Origin: Herpetosiphon llansteffanensis
Lineage (GTDB): Bacteria; Chloroflexota; Chloroflexia; Chloroflexales; Herpetosiphonaceae
DNA length: 64,000 bases
Direction of reading: 5' to 3'
NCBI RefSeq assembly: GCF_003205875.1
Contig: NZ_PUBZ01000084.1
Location: 1 to 64,000 of the forward strand
The notes beneath the pieces are model-generated. The model saw only the letters and a list, made by a program, of their open reading frames with translations, was not told the origin of the DNA and made no database searches. Position 1 is the stretch's first letter, and each line of letters begins with the position of its first letter. A program made the translations under genes and the position numbers. Shown here one piece after another: positions 16,848 to 24,552 of this stretch.

Positions 16848-17882
16848 CTATTGCTCCTCACGAATCCGCCGCATAACGACCAAACCAGGGTTGCCTTGAG
16901 CCTGATAAACTTGTTGATGCACTTCATCAATCCGATCGAGCGAGATGCTCCAATTGCGTTGATTGGCATGAATCATCCACTCGTTGTCAAGCGCAATCGA
17001 GACGTGGTTAATTCGCTCGTGGCGATAATCTTCGATGTTGCGCAACACGCCCCAAAACAGCAAATCGCCAGCGCCAACCTGTTCCCGCGTGATCAAATGG
17101 CCAATTTGCGATTGCTGATCTGCATCACGCGGCAATTGCACGCCCAGCCAACGATAGGCCGCCTGCGCCAAGCCCGAGCAATCGAAGCCAAAACTGGTTG
17201 TGCCACCCCAAAGATAGGGCACGCCGATTAATTGGCGAATCGCCCGCAGCATATCGTCGATTCCAGCTTGATCAATCGAGAAATCATCGACGGGAGTTAA
17301 TGAATCAGCTTCGAGCCAGCCAGGCACGCCAGCAGGGGTGCTTATAAAGGCTTTACCATCGCGAAATTCATCAATTTTAAGCCTGATGCCCCATGGCAAC
17401 AAGCCAATTTGCTCGCCTTCTAAGCCTAACAATGGCAACCAGCGGCTGGTAATAACGTGGGTGGCGGCGTTGCGATAATCGCTAGGCTGATCGTGGAGCA
17501 CAACGCCGTTGCGATGCACCCAACCAAGATAGCCATCGCTGGTGATGACGTTTAACCATTGTTGATCATGGGCGATCACCTCTAAGCCTTCGCCAAAACT
17601 GGCCTCGGTAACCAATTCTGAATCGCGGGTAGCTTGCCAGCGCACATCCAAAACGCCAAACCCAACTGTTGCAAAGCCGTGCTCTGGCTGCTCGCGCAGC
17701 ACAATCAACTCATCGCGCACATTCGGCAACAACGCCAGAAGCGCCGCATGCTGGCTCCGATCCAACACCCGACCACGGAGCACCGTGCCATTGTCTTCTT
17801 CGACGTGGGCAGCTAAAATCGTCATACGGCGACGATCAAATTGGGCTGCATACTGATCAATCGTGGTTTGAAGTGGATGCAT
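16848..17882 (-). CDS. NlpC/P60 cysteine peptidase with SH3 domains (YkfC-like)
   Basis: A 344-residue peptidase. Its N-terminal half has bacterial SH3-like segments (for example VITSDGYLGWVHRNGVVL and VITSRWLPLLGL). The C-terminal C40 domain has GVPYLWGGTTSFGFDCSG with the nucleophile Cys, GDLLFWG, and HVSIALDNEWMIHA with the catalytic His. The layout resembles the gamma-D-glutamyl-L-diamino acid endopeptidase YkfC, which cuts cell-wall tripeptides to release L-Ala-D-Glu. No signal peptide is visible, consistent with a cytoplasmic recycling role. The adjacent epimerase would act on its product. Its start overlaps the end of the upstream gene by 26 bases, so these genes are translated as a unit. 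Confidence 0.9.
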   Translation of the reverse strand: MHPLQTTIDQYAAQFDRRRMTILAAHVEEDNGTVLRGRVLDRSQHAALLALLPNVRDELIVLREQPEHGFATVGFGVLDVRWQATRDSELVTEASFGEGLEVIAHDQQWLNVITSDGYLGWVHRNGVVLHDQPSDYRNAATHVITSRWLPLLGLEGEQIGLLPWGIRLKIDEFRDGKAFISTPAGVPGWLEADSLTPVDDFSIDQAGIDDMLRAIRQLIGVPYLWGGTTSFGFDCSGLAQAAYRWLGVQLPRDADQQSQIGHLITREQVGAGDLLFWGVLRNIEDYRHERINHVSIALDNEWMIHANQRNWSISLDRIDEVHQQVYQAQGNPGLVVMRRIREEQ

Positions 17883-18360
17883 CGTTCACGTCCTCTGCTA
17901 GCATGAAACCGTGATTGGTAAAAAAGTGGGCCTGTGAACTATTGGCGAGCACGCGTACTTGAACCTGTGGATAGCGCGCTTGAGCTAAGGCATTGAGGGC
18001 TGCGCTGAGCAAGGCTTGCTCAAATTGTTGCTGCTGAAAGGCCTGATCAACCGCCAGCTGGAGAATTTCGACCGTATTGGCCTGTTTGACCACGACAATT
18101 GCGCCCAGCAAACCGCTGCGAGTTTCGATCACAAATGAGCAGGCATCGAGTAAGCGGCCATACTCGCCTTGTAAAACGGCAAAGGCCCAATCGATGGTGG
18201 CCGAGAGCGTTGGCGTAGGCTCGTTGGGCAGCGGCAGGCCAGCGGCATGCACTAGGCGACCCAAATCGACCCCATCATCGGTGCTTAAGTAGCGTAAAGG
18301 GTATGGGGCATCAAGCACGCCAAGCCGAGTTGCCATGTGTAAGGTTTGCCAGTGATCCAT
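17857..18360 (-). CDS. GNAT-like acetyltransferase
   Basis: A 167-residue protein with the feel of a GNAT fold: a central strand SFVIETRSGLLGAIVVVK, then VEILQLAVDQAFQQQQFEQ ending in ALLSAALNALAQARY, and a terminal VRVLANSSQAHFFTNHGFM, matching the usual late N..a..fy...GF motif. The classical Q/RxxGxG/A acetyl-CoA loop is not well conserved, so this is a divergent member. AAAGGA seven bases before the ATG supports the start. It is the first gene of the minus-strand cluster with the YkfC-like peptidase and epimerase and overlaps the next gene by 26 bases. It may acetylate an amino acid or peptide from murein turnover, but that is inference. Confidence 0.65.
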   Translation of the reverse strand: MDHWQTLHMATRLGVLDAPYPLRYLSTDDGVDLGRLVHAAGLPLPNEPTPTLSATIDWAFAVLQGEYGRLLDACSFVIETRSGLLGAIVVVKQANTVEILQLAVDQAFQQQQFEQALLSAALNALAQARYPQVQVRVLANSSQAHFFTNHGFMLAEDVNDASTSNHD

Positions 18361-18481
18361 GGGGTATCCTTTGAGATCGCGATTAAGGCTATGCTACCAT
18401 ATTTTTGGGTAATCCGAACGATTGCTAGCTCCCCCAAGAGTCCTAGTTCGATAATCCGCCTAAAGACTGAGAGATCGCTAC

Positions 18482-18511
18482 TTGACGGCCTGCAAGCGGC
18501 TATGCTATTCT
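18482..18511 (+). promoter_or_regulatory. Promoter of the leader-peptide attenuator
   Basis: TTGACG (18482-18487), an 18-base spacer, then TATTCT (18506-18511). Initiation near 18518 would give a roughly 40-base 5' end before the leader ORF. Confidence 0.55.
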
Positions 18512-18560
18512 AGGCCTGTTCGAAATCAATTCTGCTATTTTCTTAGATGGAGGCTGCATG

Positions 18561-18644
18561 ATGATCAACTTGATCAACAATCCAGTGCGCACTGCAAGTG
18601 ATGCAGGCACCCATGCGCCCATCTACCTCGTGCTTCTCTCCTAA
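18561..18644 (+). CDS. 27-codon leader peptide in an attenuator
   Basis: A short ORF too small for usual gene calling. It starts at the second of two adjacent ATGs (18558 and 18561); GGAGG at 18549-18553 is seven bases from 18561 and four from 18558. The peptide begins MINLINNPVRTASDAG and ends THAPIYLVLLS before TAA 18642. No amino acid is strongly repeated, although the end has three Leu codons and a Val in the last five codons. The codons for A-P-I-Y-L-V-L are themselves the 5' half of a long alternative hairpin, and an intrinsic terminator follows 22 bases after the stop. That layout points to a cis-acting leader peptide that couples ribosome position to transcription, not to a functional protein. 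A secreted or modified small peptide is the less likely alternative. Confidence 0.6.
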   Translation: MINLINNPVRTASDAGTHAPIYLVLLS

Positions 18645-18680
18645 AGCGATACGCTAATAAGCACCGAGGGCCGTGGGCGT
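18615..18680 (+). promoter_or_regulatory. Candidate antiterminator hairpin overlapping leader ORF and terminator
   Basis: CGCCCAT (18616-18622) pairs with GTGGGCG (18673-18679, one G-U). After a 3x3 internal loop, CCTCGTGCTT (18626-18635) pairs with AAGCAC-C-GAGG (18659-18669, one bulged C). This consumes the whole 5' arm of the terminator at 18667-18680, so the two structures exclude each other. A ribosome reaching the leader stop codon would cover the 5' half and favour termination. A ribosome held upstream would leave it free and favour read-through. Confidence 0.5.
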
Positions 18681-18710
18681 GATTCTAACAACGCTCACGG
18701 CTCTTGTTTT
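18667..18710 (+). terminator. Intrinsic terminator of the attenuator
   Basis: A 14-bp stem: 18667-18680 (AGGGCCGTGGGCGT) with 18691-18704 (ACGCTCACGGCTCT), containing two G-U pairs and a 10-base loop, followed by TGTTTT. It lies between the leader ORF and the next gene at 18804. Confidence 0.8.
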
Positions 18711-18803
18711 CTGCGGCTGTGGACCTGCCTTTCTATGATGGGCCGTGAGCATTCTTTCAAGCAAGATACTCATGGTCTATTACGTTTGTTTAGGAGGCTC
18801 CTA

Positions 18804-19019
18804 GTGTTAATGCTCGACCGCGATGGAACCGTCCTGTGTGTAGAAAAGCCCAAGCCCAAAACCAACGCCATGAAACGGGCGTATGCTGAGTTGCCCCACG
18901 AGCCTGATCAAGATCAAACCAGCCGCATTGGCCGTTTGGTCGACTTGGCCTTCGATCAACTTGGCTTCCGGCGCTTGGAGCTGCATGTCAGCGACGACCA
19001 CGCCAGCAAGCGTCGATAA
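18804..19019 (+). CDS. Small protein of unknown function downstream of attenuator
   Basis: A 71-residue frame. GTG 18804 lies six bases after GGAGG (18793-18797), a better distance than ATG 18810, so GTG is chosen. It is charged and soluble, with LMLDRDGTVLCVEKPKPKT near the start and LDDLAFDQLGF-like and RRLELHVSDDHASKRR segments at the end. I do not recognise the family. Just after the TAA another frame reads IILLNEERVLIDPIYRISW, which looks protein-like, so the gene could be frameshifted and originally longer. It is the first ORF after the attenuator terminator and would be its regulated target if the attenuator works in cis. Confidence 0.5.
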   Translation: MLMLDRDGTVLCVEKPKPKTNAMKRAYAELPHEPDQDQTSRIGRLVDLAFDQLGFRRLELHVSDDHASKRR

Positions 19020-19130
19020 TCCTGCTCAACGAAGAGCGAGTGTTGATCGATCCCATCTATCGCATATCATGGAATTGCTAGCAGCCCTAGCAGTTGACCG
19101 GTTCGTGCAACCATTGGATGGAGTACAACA

Positions 19131-20030
19131 ATGCAGCAAGCACCTGCTTTAGTGGTGGCAAATATCTATAAACAATTCGGCACGAGTGAAGTCAAACATT
19201 GGCTCACTCGTCGCCCACGTCCCAACCCGAAGCCTCCGGTGGTTGCGGTTGATCATATCAGCCTCGATGTGGCCGAAGGCGAAATTTTTGGCTTGCTCGG
19301 GGCCAATGGTTCAGGCAAATCAACCTTGATTCGCTTGATCTCAACGTTGCTAATTCCCGATTCTGGCCAGATTCAGGTGTTTGGCCTCGATGTACGCACC
19401 GATGAGAAAGCAGTCAAGCGCTTAATCAATCGGGTTAGTGTTGAGGCTGCGTTTTTTAAGAAGTTGAGCGCCTTAGAAAACTTAATGTACGCCGCCCGTT
19501 TGTATGATCTCAAGCCAGCCTATGCCCGCAGCGAATCGGTACGCATTTTGGCAGCGCTGGGCTTGAAAGAAAAACGCTTATATGAGCCGCTAGAAAATAT
19601 GTCACGCGGCATGCAGCAAAAAGTTGCCATCGCCCGTGGCCTGCTCACCAAACCACGGCTTTTGCTGCTCGATGAACCAACCACCGGACTTGATCCCCGT
19701 TCGCGCTCGGATGTGCAGCGCTTTGTGCGCCGTTTACGCGATGAATCCAACACAACCGTCTTTTTGACGACCCACGATATGGACGAAGCTGATCGGCTTT
19801 GCGACCGCATTGCCATTATCGATGCTGGCAAAATTGTGGCCTTGGATACGCCGCAAGGGCTTAAAACCAGCATTGGCCAGCAAATCGGCAAGCCCAACGC
19901 TACTATGGAAGACGTTTTTATGACCCTGACAGGCCGCTCGTTGGCCGACGAAGATTTTATGGACGAAGACACCGATTATATGGAGCACAACCATGACCAA
20001 ACCACTGACCAAAGCATTGAAGGAGCGTGA
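19131..20030 (+). CDS. ABC transporter ATP-binding protein (ABC-2 / drug-export type), no adjacent permease
   Basis: A 299-residue nucleotide-binding subunit. Walker A is LLGANGSGKSTLIRL, the signature is a variant NMSRGMQQKVAIARGLL, Walker B is LLLLDEPTTGLDP and the H-loop is FLTTHDMDEADRL; the C-terminus has the ABC-2-type MEDVFMTLTGR segment. GGAG seven bases before ATG supports the start. Such ATPases work with a membrane permease normally encoded next door, but here rsgA begins immediately after the stop. The last 40 residues are very acidic and His/Asp-rich. A 13-codon frame from ATG 19993 (MTKPLTKALKERE) overlaps the end and resembles the start of a lost permease gene, so a deletion is possible. 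Confidence 0.92.
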   Translation: MQQAPALVVANIYKQFGTSEVKHWLTRRPRPNPKPPVVAVDHISLDVAEGEIFGLLGANGSGKSTLIRLISTLLIPDSGQIQVFGLDVRTDEKAVKRLINRVSVEAAFFKKLSALENLMYAARLYDLKPAYARSESVRILAALGLKEKRLYEPLENMSRGMQQKVAIARGLLTKPRLLLLDEPTTGLDPRSRSDVQRFVRRLRDESNTTVFLTTHDMDEADRLCDRIAIIDAGKIVALDTPQGLKTSIGQQIGKPNATMEDVFMTLTGRSLADEDFMDEDTDYMEHNHDQTTDQSIEGA

Positions 20031-20951
20031 ATGAACGGAACAATCATGCGGGCCCAAAGTGGCTTTTTTTGGGTACAACTCGACGAAACCGGCGAAACGT
20101 TGCGCTGCACCCTGCGCGGACGGCTCAAAAAAACCAAACAATATAGCGACCTCGCAACGCTCGGCGATTATGTGCGCATCACCCAAACGATGCCTGGCGA
20201 AGGCGCTGTCGAAGAGATTTATCCACGGCGCAGCAAGCTCGCGCGAACCGCAATCAAAGGTGCCCGCTTTGAACAAGTGATTGTCGCCAACCTCGATATT
20301 GTGCTAATCACCTTTGCCGTAGCGCACCCAGAGCCACATGTGCGCATGATCGATCGCTTTTTGGTGATTGCCGAGGCCAACAACCTCGATGTAGCGATCA
20401 TCGCCAATAAATGCGATTTAGCGAGCGAGAGCAAACAAGAGGTTTTCAACATTTACGAGCAAATTGGCTACCCGGTGTTTTATACCAGCGTCGCCACTGG
20501 CCAAGGCATCGGGCAAGTTCAAGAAGCAATTCATAATAAAATTTCGGCCTTTACTGGCCCTTCAGGCGTTGGTAAATCGAGTTTGCTCAATGCCATTCAG
20601 CCAGGCCTAAATTTGCGCACTGGCGATGTGAGCGATGCAGTCAATAAAGGCCAGCACACCACCGTAGCTGGCGAATTGGTGCCCTTGCACGCTGGCGGCT
20701 TCGTGGCCGATACGCCTGGGATTCGTGAGCTTGGCTTGTATCAAATGGAGCCAGACGAACTCGAATGGTGCTTCCGCGAATTCCGCCCCTTTATCGACCA
20801 ATGCGGATTCAGCGATTGCACGCATACCCACGAGCCAGAATGCGCAGTGTTGACAGCGGTTGAGACTGGCCAAATCAGCGTAGCCCGCCATAAAAGTTAT
20901 GTCAAACTGCGTGACCAAACCGCTGAACAAAGCGCCAGCCAACGCTTTTAA
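20031..20951 (+). CDS. rsgA: Ribosome small subunit GTPase A
   Basis: A 306-residue circularly permuted GTPase that checks late 30S subunit maturation. An N-terminal OB-fold (residues 1-75) is followed by the G motifs in permuted order: IIANKCDL (G4), FTGPSGVGKSSLLNAI (G1), GQHTT (G2/switch I) and VADTPGIRELG (G3). The C-terminal zinc knuckle has CGFSDCTHTHEPECAV. All key residues are present. It starts directly after the ABC ATPase stop, with GGAG five bases upstream, so the two are co-transcribed, although there is no known functional link. Confidence 0.95.
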   Translation: MNGTIMRAQSGFFWVQLDETGETLRCTLRGRLKKTKQYSDLATLGDYVRITQTMPGEGAVEEIYPRRSKLARTAIKGARFEQVIVANLDIVLITFAVAHPEPHVRMIDRFLVIAEANNLDVAIIANKCDLASESKQEVFNIYEQIGYPVFYTSVATGQGIGQVQEAIHNKISAFTGPSGVGKSSLLNAIQPGLNLRTGDVSDAVNKGQHTTVAGELVPLHAGGFVADTPGIRELGLYQMEPDELEWCFREFRPFIDQCGFSDCTHTHEPECAVLTAVETGQISVARHKSYVKLRDQTAEQSASQRF

Positions 20952-21090
20952 GTTCCCTCACCCCCCAGCCCCCTCTCCCACGAAAACGCGGGCGAGGGGG
21001 AGCTTCGTTTTCATCTCAAATCATGCACAAACCTCAAAACAAAAAGCCCCTCTCCCGCATTGAGTGGGAGAGGGGTGGGGGTGAAGGAAC
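20952..21090. repeat. REP-like element with long outer inverted repeat (copy A)
   Basis: The left arm (20952-20981, GTTCCCTCACCCCCCAGCCC and on to CCCAC) is the near-exact complement of the right arm 21064-21090. Inside lies GCGGGCGAGGGGGAGC and an AT-richer centre with ATCATGCA. It occupies the whole gap between rsgA and the convergent Clp-like gene. Related elements are at 32975-33240 and 42818-42958. Confidence 0.85.
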
Positions 21091-21091
21091 G

Positions 21092-22273
21092 CTAGCGCCG
21101 ATTGTTATTTTCGGTCGAGCGGGCAATCGACGGGCCTGGAGTGTGGGATGGTGGCCCAGCGACTTCGCGGACTGATGGTGGTGCTTGCTGCTGTTGTGCT
21201 GCATAATCGGCGGCAAATGCTGCCAAGGTCGCATCAGGCTCGTAGAAGAAATCAAGGTTATTGCCATCTTTGGCTTCTTCTTCTGAGACCACGATTTGAA
21301 CTTTCGCGCCATTTGGAATCCCGCCCGAGGCCAGCAAATCGGCCAATGGGGCATCGATGTCCTTCATCAAGCGCGAGCGCAATGGGCGAGCACCAAAACG
21401 GGGGTCGAAACCACGGCGCAAAATATAATCGCGTGCTTCCTCGTTGAGGCTAATCTCCACGCCATGGCGGCGATATTGATCATTCGATTCAGCAACCATG
21501 CGATCGAGCACTTGGCGCAAGGTATCGCTGCTCAATGGGCGGAAGGCGATAATTTCATCGATCCGATTGATCCATTCAGGGCTAAACACCTTTTGCAACG
21601 ATTCAAAGCCGATTTGATAAATTTGTTGGCCGGTTGATTCGACGACGCGATTGGGGGTGCGGAAGCCAATCGTGCGTTGCGAGACATAATTTGCCATTTC
21701 CTGAGCGCCAACATTCGTAGTCATAATAACAATAGCGCGTTGGAACGAAACTTTGCGCCCACCGTTGAGCAAGGTAATCTCGCCATCTTCCATAATTTGC
21801 AACAACAAATTCCACAGCTCGGATGTTGCTTTTTCAATTTCGTCAAACAAGATCACAGCATTTTCTTGCTCGATCAAATCGGGGTCGAGCAATGGCTTCT
21901 GATCGCGTCCGACGTAGGAGGGAGGAGCGCCAAGCAAGGCTGAAACTTCGTGGCCTTGGCTAAACAGCGAACAATCGAGCTTGAGGAACCCACCACCCTG
22001 CGGATGCAAAAATGCAGCTAAGCGCTTGGCGCATTCACTTTTACCAACGCCAGTTGGCCCCAGAAAAAGCAAGGTTGCTCGTGGGCGTTGCTGGCTGCCA
22101 GCGCTAAACCCAAAGCGGGCGCGATTCAAGGCCCGAATTAAGCTTTCGATCGCCCGATTTTGGCCAAAGACACTGCTGCGTAATTCTTGTTCAACTGCAT
22201 CGAGTGGGTTTTTATCACCGCGCACCGCTCGTTGCATGGAACCGCTGATCGGTGTTTTTTGCTGTTCATCCAT
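21092..22273 (-). CDS. Clp/Hsp100-like single-ring AAA ATPase
   Basis: A 393-residue protein corresponding to just the second AAA module of ClpB/ClpC. Walker A is LGPTGVGKSECAK (residues 71-83), pore-loop-like GAPPSYVG, Walker B AVILFDEIEKA, sensor-1 region IVIMTTNVGAQEM, arginine finger region FSPEWINRIDEIIAF, and the C-terminal D2-small domain LRRGFDPRFGARPLRS. There is no Clp N-domain, D1 ring or middle coiled coil, and no ClpP-binding loop is obvious. A Gln/Pro-rich tail follows. ATG 22273 has GGAGG eight bases upstream; an open frame 27 codons longer exists but has no ribosome site. Unfoldase or remodelling activity is likely; the partner is unknown. Confidence 0.88.
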   Translation of the reverse strand: MDEQQKTPISGSMQRAVRGDKNPLDAVEQELRSSVFGQNRAIESLIRALNRARFGFSAGSQQRPRATLLFLGPTGVGKSECAKRLAAFLHPQGGGFLKLDCSLFSQGHEVSALLGAPPSYVGRDQKPLLDPDLIEQENAVILFDEIEKATSELWNLLLQIMEDGEITLLNGGRKVSFQRAIVIMTTNVGAQEMANYVSQRTIGFRTPNRVVESTGQQIYQIGFESLQKVFSPEWINRIDEIIAFRPLSSDTLRQVLDRMVAESNDQYRRHGVEISLNEEARDYILRRGFDPRFGARPLRSRLMKDIDAPLADLLASGGIPNGAKVQIVVSEEEAKDGNNLDFFYEPDATLAAFAADYAAQQQQAPPSVREVAGPPSHTPGPSIARSTENNNRR

Positions 22274-22309
22274 ACGTTTAACCTCCAAGACAGATACGGC
22301 AACCATGGC

Positions 22310-22343
22310 AAAACCCGTGAGACTATTGTATCCCACGGGTTTT
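22310..22343 (-). terminator. Intrinsic terminator after the SH3 gene
   Basis: AAAACCCGTG (22310-22319) pairs with CACGGGTTTT (22334-22343). On the minus strand it follows the SH3 gene stop and ends in TTTT. It separates that gene from the Clp-like gene. Confidence 0.75.
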
Positions 22344-22373
22344 TGTTGAGTCAAGGATGCTTAGTCCTGTTTT

Positions 22374-23600
22374 TTATGGTGCTACAGGGATGGTATTTAA
22401 TACCGCAGGGTTGATAGTCAAGATCTGACCAGCGACCCATCCTTCGGTACCATCGGGAAGCTTGACTTTGAACCAAGCGCTATCGCTGCTACGGCCAGTC
22501 AAGGTTAGGTTGATGCCAGCATCGACTGTAGTAACAACGTCAGCGCCAGGTGCTGAGCGCACATTGCCACCATTGAAGGTTACGGCAAATGGTGCATCGC
22601 CACTGACTGGGGTAATTTTGTTAACCTCGCTAGCTGGCAAATCGATGGTACTGCTATTGAGCCAGCCCGATTGGCCGCTTTGGCTAATTGCCACCAAGTA
22701 CCAAACTTCGCCGTTGACTGGCATTTTGACCACGATCCGCGCAATTTCGCCAGAGGTCACGTTGCCACGTTGGTTGGCTGGGCCATACGGCGTGGTGTAA
22801 ATAATGCCTGGGCGGCTAATCACAACATTATCCAATGGCACTGGCACGCCACCAGCAGCGGCAGTTGGTTGCACCGGCGGGGTAACTTGGGTTACTGGCG
22901 TAGCACCATCAGCAGGCGTTGGCACAACAGTGCCGGAAACTGGCTCGGTTGATTCAACCGTTGGCGTAACATCGACCGGAGTTACAGCAGCATCGCCCAA
23001 GAAGCGATCGAGGGCATCGCCCTTGATTTCAATTGGTTCGTTGGCTGTGGCCAAAACCGCACCTTCAGCGTTGGCAACCGTCACTTGGACGGTATATTCT
23101 GATGATTTGCGGCCATCTTCGTGGTCTTCGATTTCGGGAATGGTCAAACGAGCTTTACCAGCGGCCACGGTTGAGGTCATGGCTGCGGTATCAAAAAACT
23201 CAAATGGGCGGCCATCTTCCAATAAGATCGCTCCCACTTGGCTATTATCAGGGGCATCTGTGCTAATGTTGATTTGAGCCGTTAATTTGCCATCGCTTAC
23301 GATCATGCTGGCGCGCTCAATGTCGAGGGTGGTTTGCGCAACAGGCGTTGGCGTAACTTCTGGGTCGCCACCTTGGCTGATCACGCCATAGGCCACAGCG
23401 CCAAGCACCAAGAGCAGCACAAGGCCAACCAAAATCATCCCAAGCCCACCACCTTTTTTGGGTTCTTCGGGGGTTGGCAAGGAGGTATAGTCAGTTGGAA
23501 CGTAGTCAGCAGGCAACGAAAGTTGATCGGGGACTTTTTTGCGCCGTAACTGCCAAACAGTCGTTGGCTGAGAACGTGGTGTTAAGGCAACTTGAGACAT
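22374..23600 (-). CDS. Membrane-anchored protein with bacterial SH3 domains
   Basis: A 408-residue protein with an N-terminal cytoplasmic segment of about 50 residues, one transmembrane helix (GMILVGLVLLLVLGAVAYGV) and a large external part. After a beta-rich domain (about residues 85-200) comes a Pro/Thr linker (VTPTVESTEPVSGTVVPTP), then two SH3-like modules: one around GEIARIVVKMPVNGEVWYLV and GWLNSSTIDL, and a clear C-terminal SH3b with NVRSAPGADVVTTV and GTEGWVAGQIL. It may bind cell wall or extracellular ligands. ATG 23600 has GGAGG eight bases upstream; a GTG 18 bases earlier overlaps that ribosome site and is rejected. It has its own promoter and terminator. Confidence 0.85.
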   Translation of the reverse strand: MSQVALTPRSQPTTVWQLRRKKVPDQLSLPADYVPTDYTSLPTPEEPKKGGGLGMILVGLVLLLVLGAVAYGVISQGGDPEVTPTPVAQTTLDIERASMIVSDGKLTAQINISTDAPDNSQVGAILLEDGRPFEFFDTAAMTSTVAAGKARLTIPEIEDHEDGRKSSEYTVQVTVANAEGAVLATANEPIEIKGDALDRFLGDAAVTPVDVTPTVESTEPVSGTVVPTPADGATPVTQVTPPVQPTAAAGGVPVPLDNVVISRPGIIYTTPYGPANQRGNVTSGEIARIVVKMPVNGEVWYLVAISQSGQSGWLNSSTIDLPASEVNKITPVSGDAPFAVTFNGGNVRSAPGADVVTTVDAGINLTLTGRSSDSAWFKVKLPDGTEGWVAGQILTINPAVLNTIPVAP

Positions 23601-23663
23601 TCGGCTCGCCTCCCCCACGAAGTGTGGGTTACTAAAAAATGCAAAGTTATCGCTTTAGGGCGT

Positions 23664-23692
23664 ATTATAGCGAGGAGAGATTGATTTGACAA
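23664..23692 (-). promoter_or_regulatory. Promoter of the SH3 membrane protein gene
   Basis: On the minus strand, TTGTCA (23692-23687), exactly 17 bases, then consensus TATAAT (23669-23664). It points toward ATG 23600. Confidence 0.7.
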
Positions 23693-23752
23693 CGAAGCCA
23701 AGTTTTGGCTTTGATACAATAGCCTAGCATTAGTGTCAAGCGAGGTCGTCTT

Positions 23753-24376
23753 ATGCGGTTGATCGTGGTTCGTCATGGTGAAACAGCCTGGAATGCTGAA
23801 CGTCGTTATCAAGGCCATTTGCCCATTCCCTTGAATCAGCGTGGACGCGAACAAGCTTTACGCGCCGGTCAACGGCTTGCCAAACTAACAATTGATCAGC
23901 TTTATGCCAGCGATATTGCCCGAGCTTGGGAAACTGCCAGCATCATTGGCGAACACATTGGGCTGGCTCCGCAAGCCTTGAGCGATTTACGCGAGATTAA
24001 CGATGGTGATTGGGCTGGCCACACGCCAGAAGAATTGCACGATCTGTTTCCTGATCATATGCAATTAATCAAACTCAACCCCGACAGTACTCAACGGCTC
24101 AATGGCGAATCGTATGCAGAGTTGCAGCGGCGCATGGCCAATGCCTTCGATCACTTCGTAGCCAATCATCGCGGCCAAACCGTGGTCGCAGTTTCGCATG
24201 GCGGGGCGATTCGGGCATTGGTGTGCCACCTGTTGGCAGCACCATTGCGCCATTTTGGCCGATTATGGCTCGATAACGGTGCATTCGTCGAAATTGTAGC
24301 CCACGGCGATGAATGGCGCGTTTTGCGGGTCAACGATGCCGCCCACCTCGACGGGGTGTTTGCCAAAGGCGAGTAG
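23753..24376 (+). CDS. Histidine phosphatase (phosphoglycerate mutase-like)
   Basis: A 207-residue enzyme of the histidine phosphatase superfamily, with the phospho-histidine loop LIVVRHGETAWN at residues 3-14, second arginine in LYASDIARAWETA, acid residue in LREINDGDWAG, and second His in VVAVSHGGAIRAL. Length and motifs fit the CobC/GpmB/broad-specificity phosphatase group, and the actual substrate (alpha-ribazole phosphate, a sugar phosphate or other) cannot be told from sequence. A TACAAT at 23715-23720 may be its -10. No cobalamin genes adjoin. Confidence 0.9.
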   Translation: MRLIVVRHGETAWNAERRYQGHLPIPLNQRGREQALRAGQRLAKLTIDQLYASDIARAWETASIIGEHIGLAPQALSDLREINDGDWAGHTPEELHDLFPDHMQLIKLNPDSTQRLNGESYAELQRRMANAFDHFVANHRGQTVVAVSHGGAIRALVCHLLAAPLRHFGRLWLDNGAFVEIVAHGDEWRVLRVNDAAHLDGVFAKGE

Positions 24377-24495
24377 ATAAGGATGAAGGATGAGGGATGA
24401 GGGATGAAAGAACATAGAGCATAGAGGGTGATTTGAAACAAAAGCCCATAGCCAAAAGCCTATAGCCTATTTCGTGTTCTTTGCTCTTTGTTCTC
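24377..24495. repeat. Intergenic word-repeat block
   Basis: Directly after the phosphatase stop: GGATGAAGGATGAGGGATGA, then ACATAGAGCATAGAG, then CCCATAGCCAAAAGCCTATAGCC, then TTCTTTGCTCTTTGTTCTC. It uses the same vocabulary as the larger blocks elsewhere. Confidence 0.8.
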
Positions 24496-24552
24496 ACTCC
24501 CGTGCTATAATCCCACGGTGAATTTTTTATGTCCTGTGAGGAGTATCAATTA

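Noticed and set aside
18883-19152. 89-codon frame between the attenuator and the ABC ATPase
   Set aside because: It overlaps the small gene at 18804 and the ATPase start, lacks a ribosome site, and its composition is atypical.
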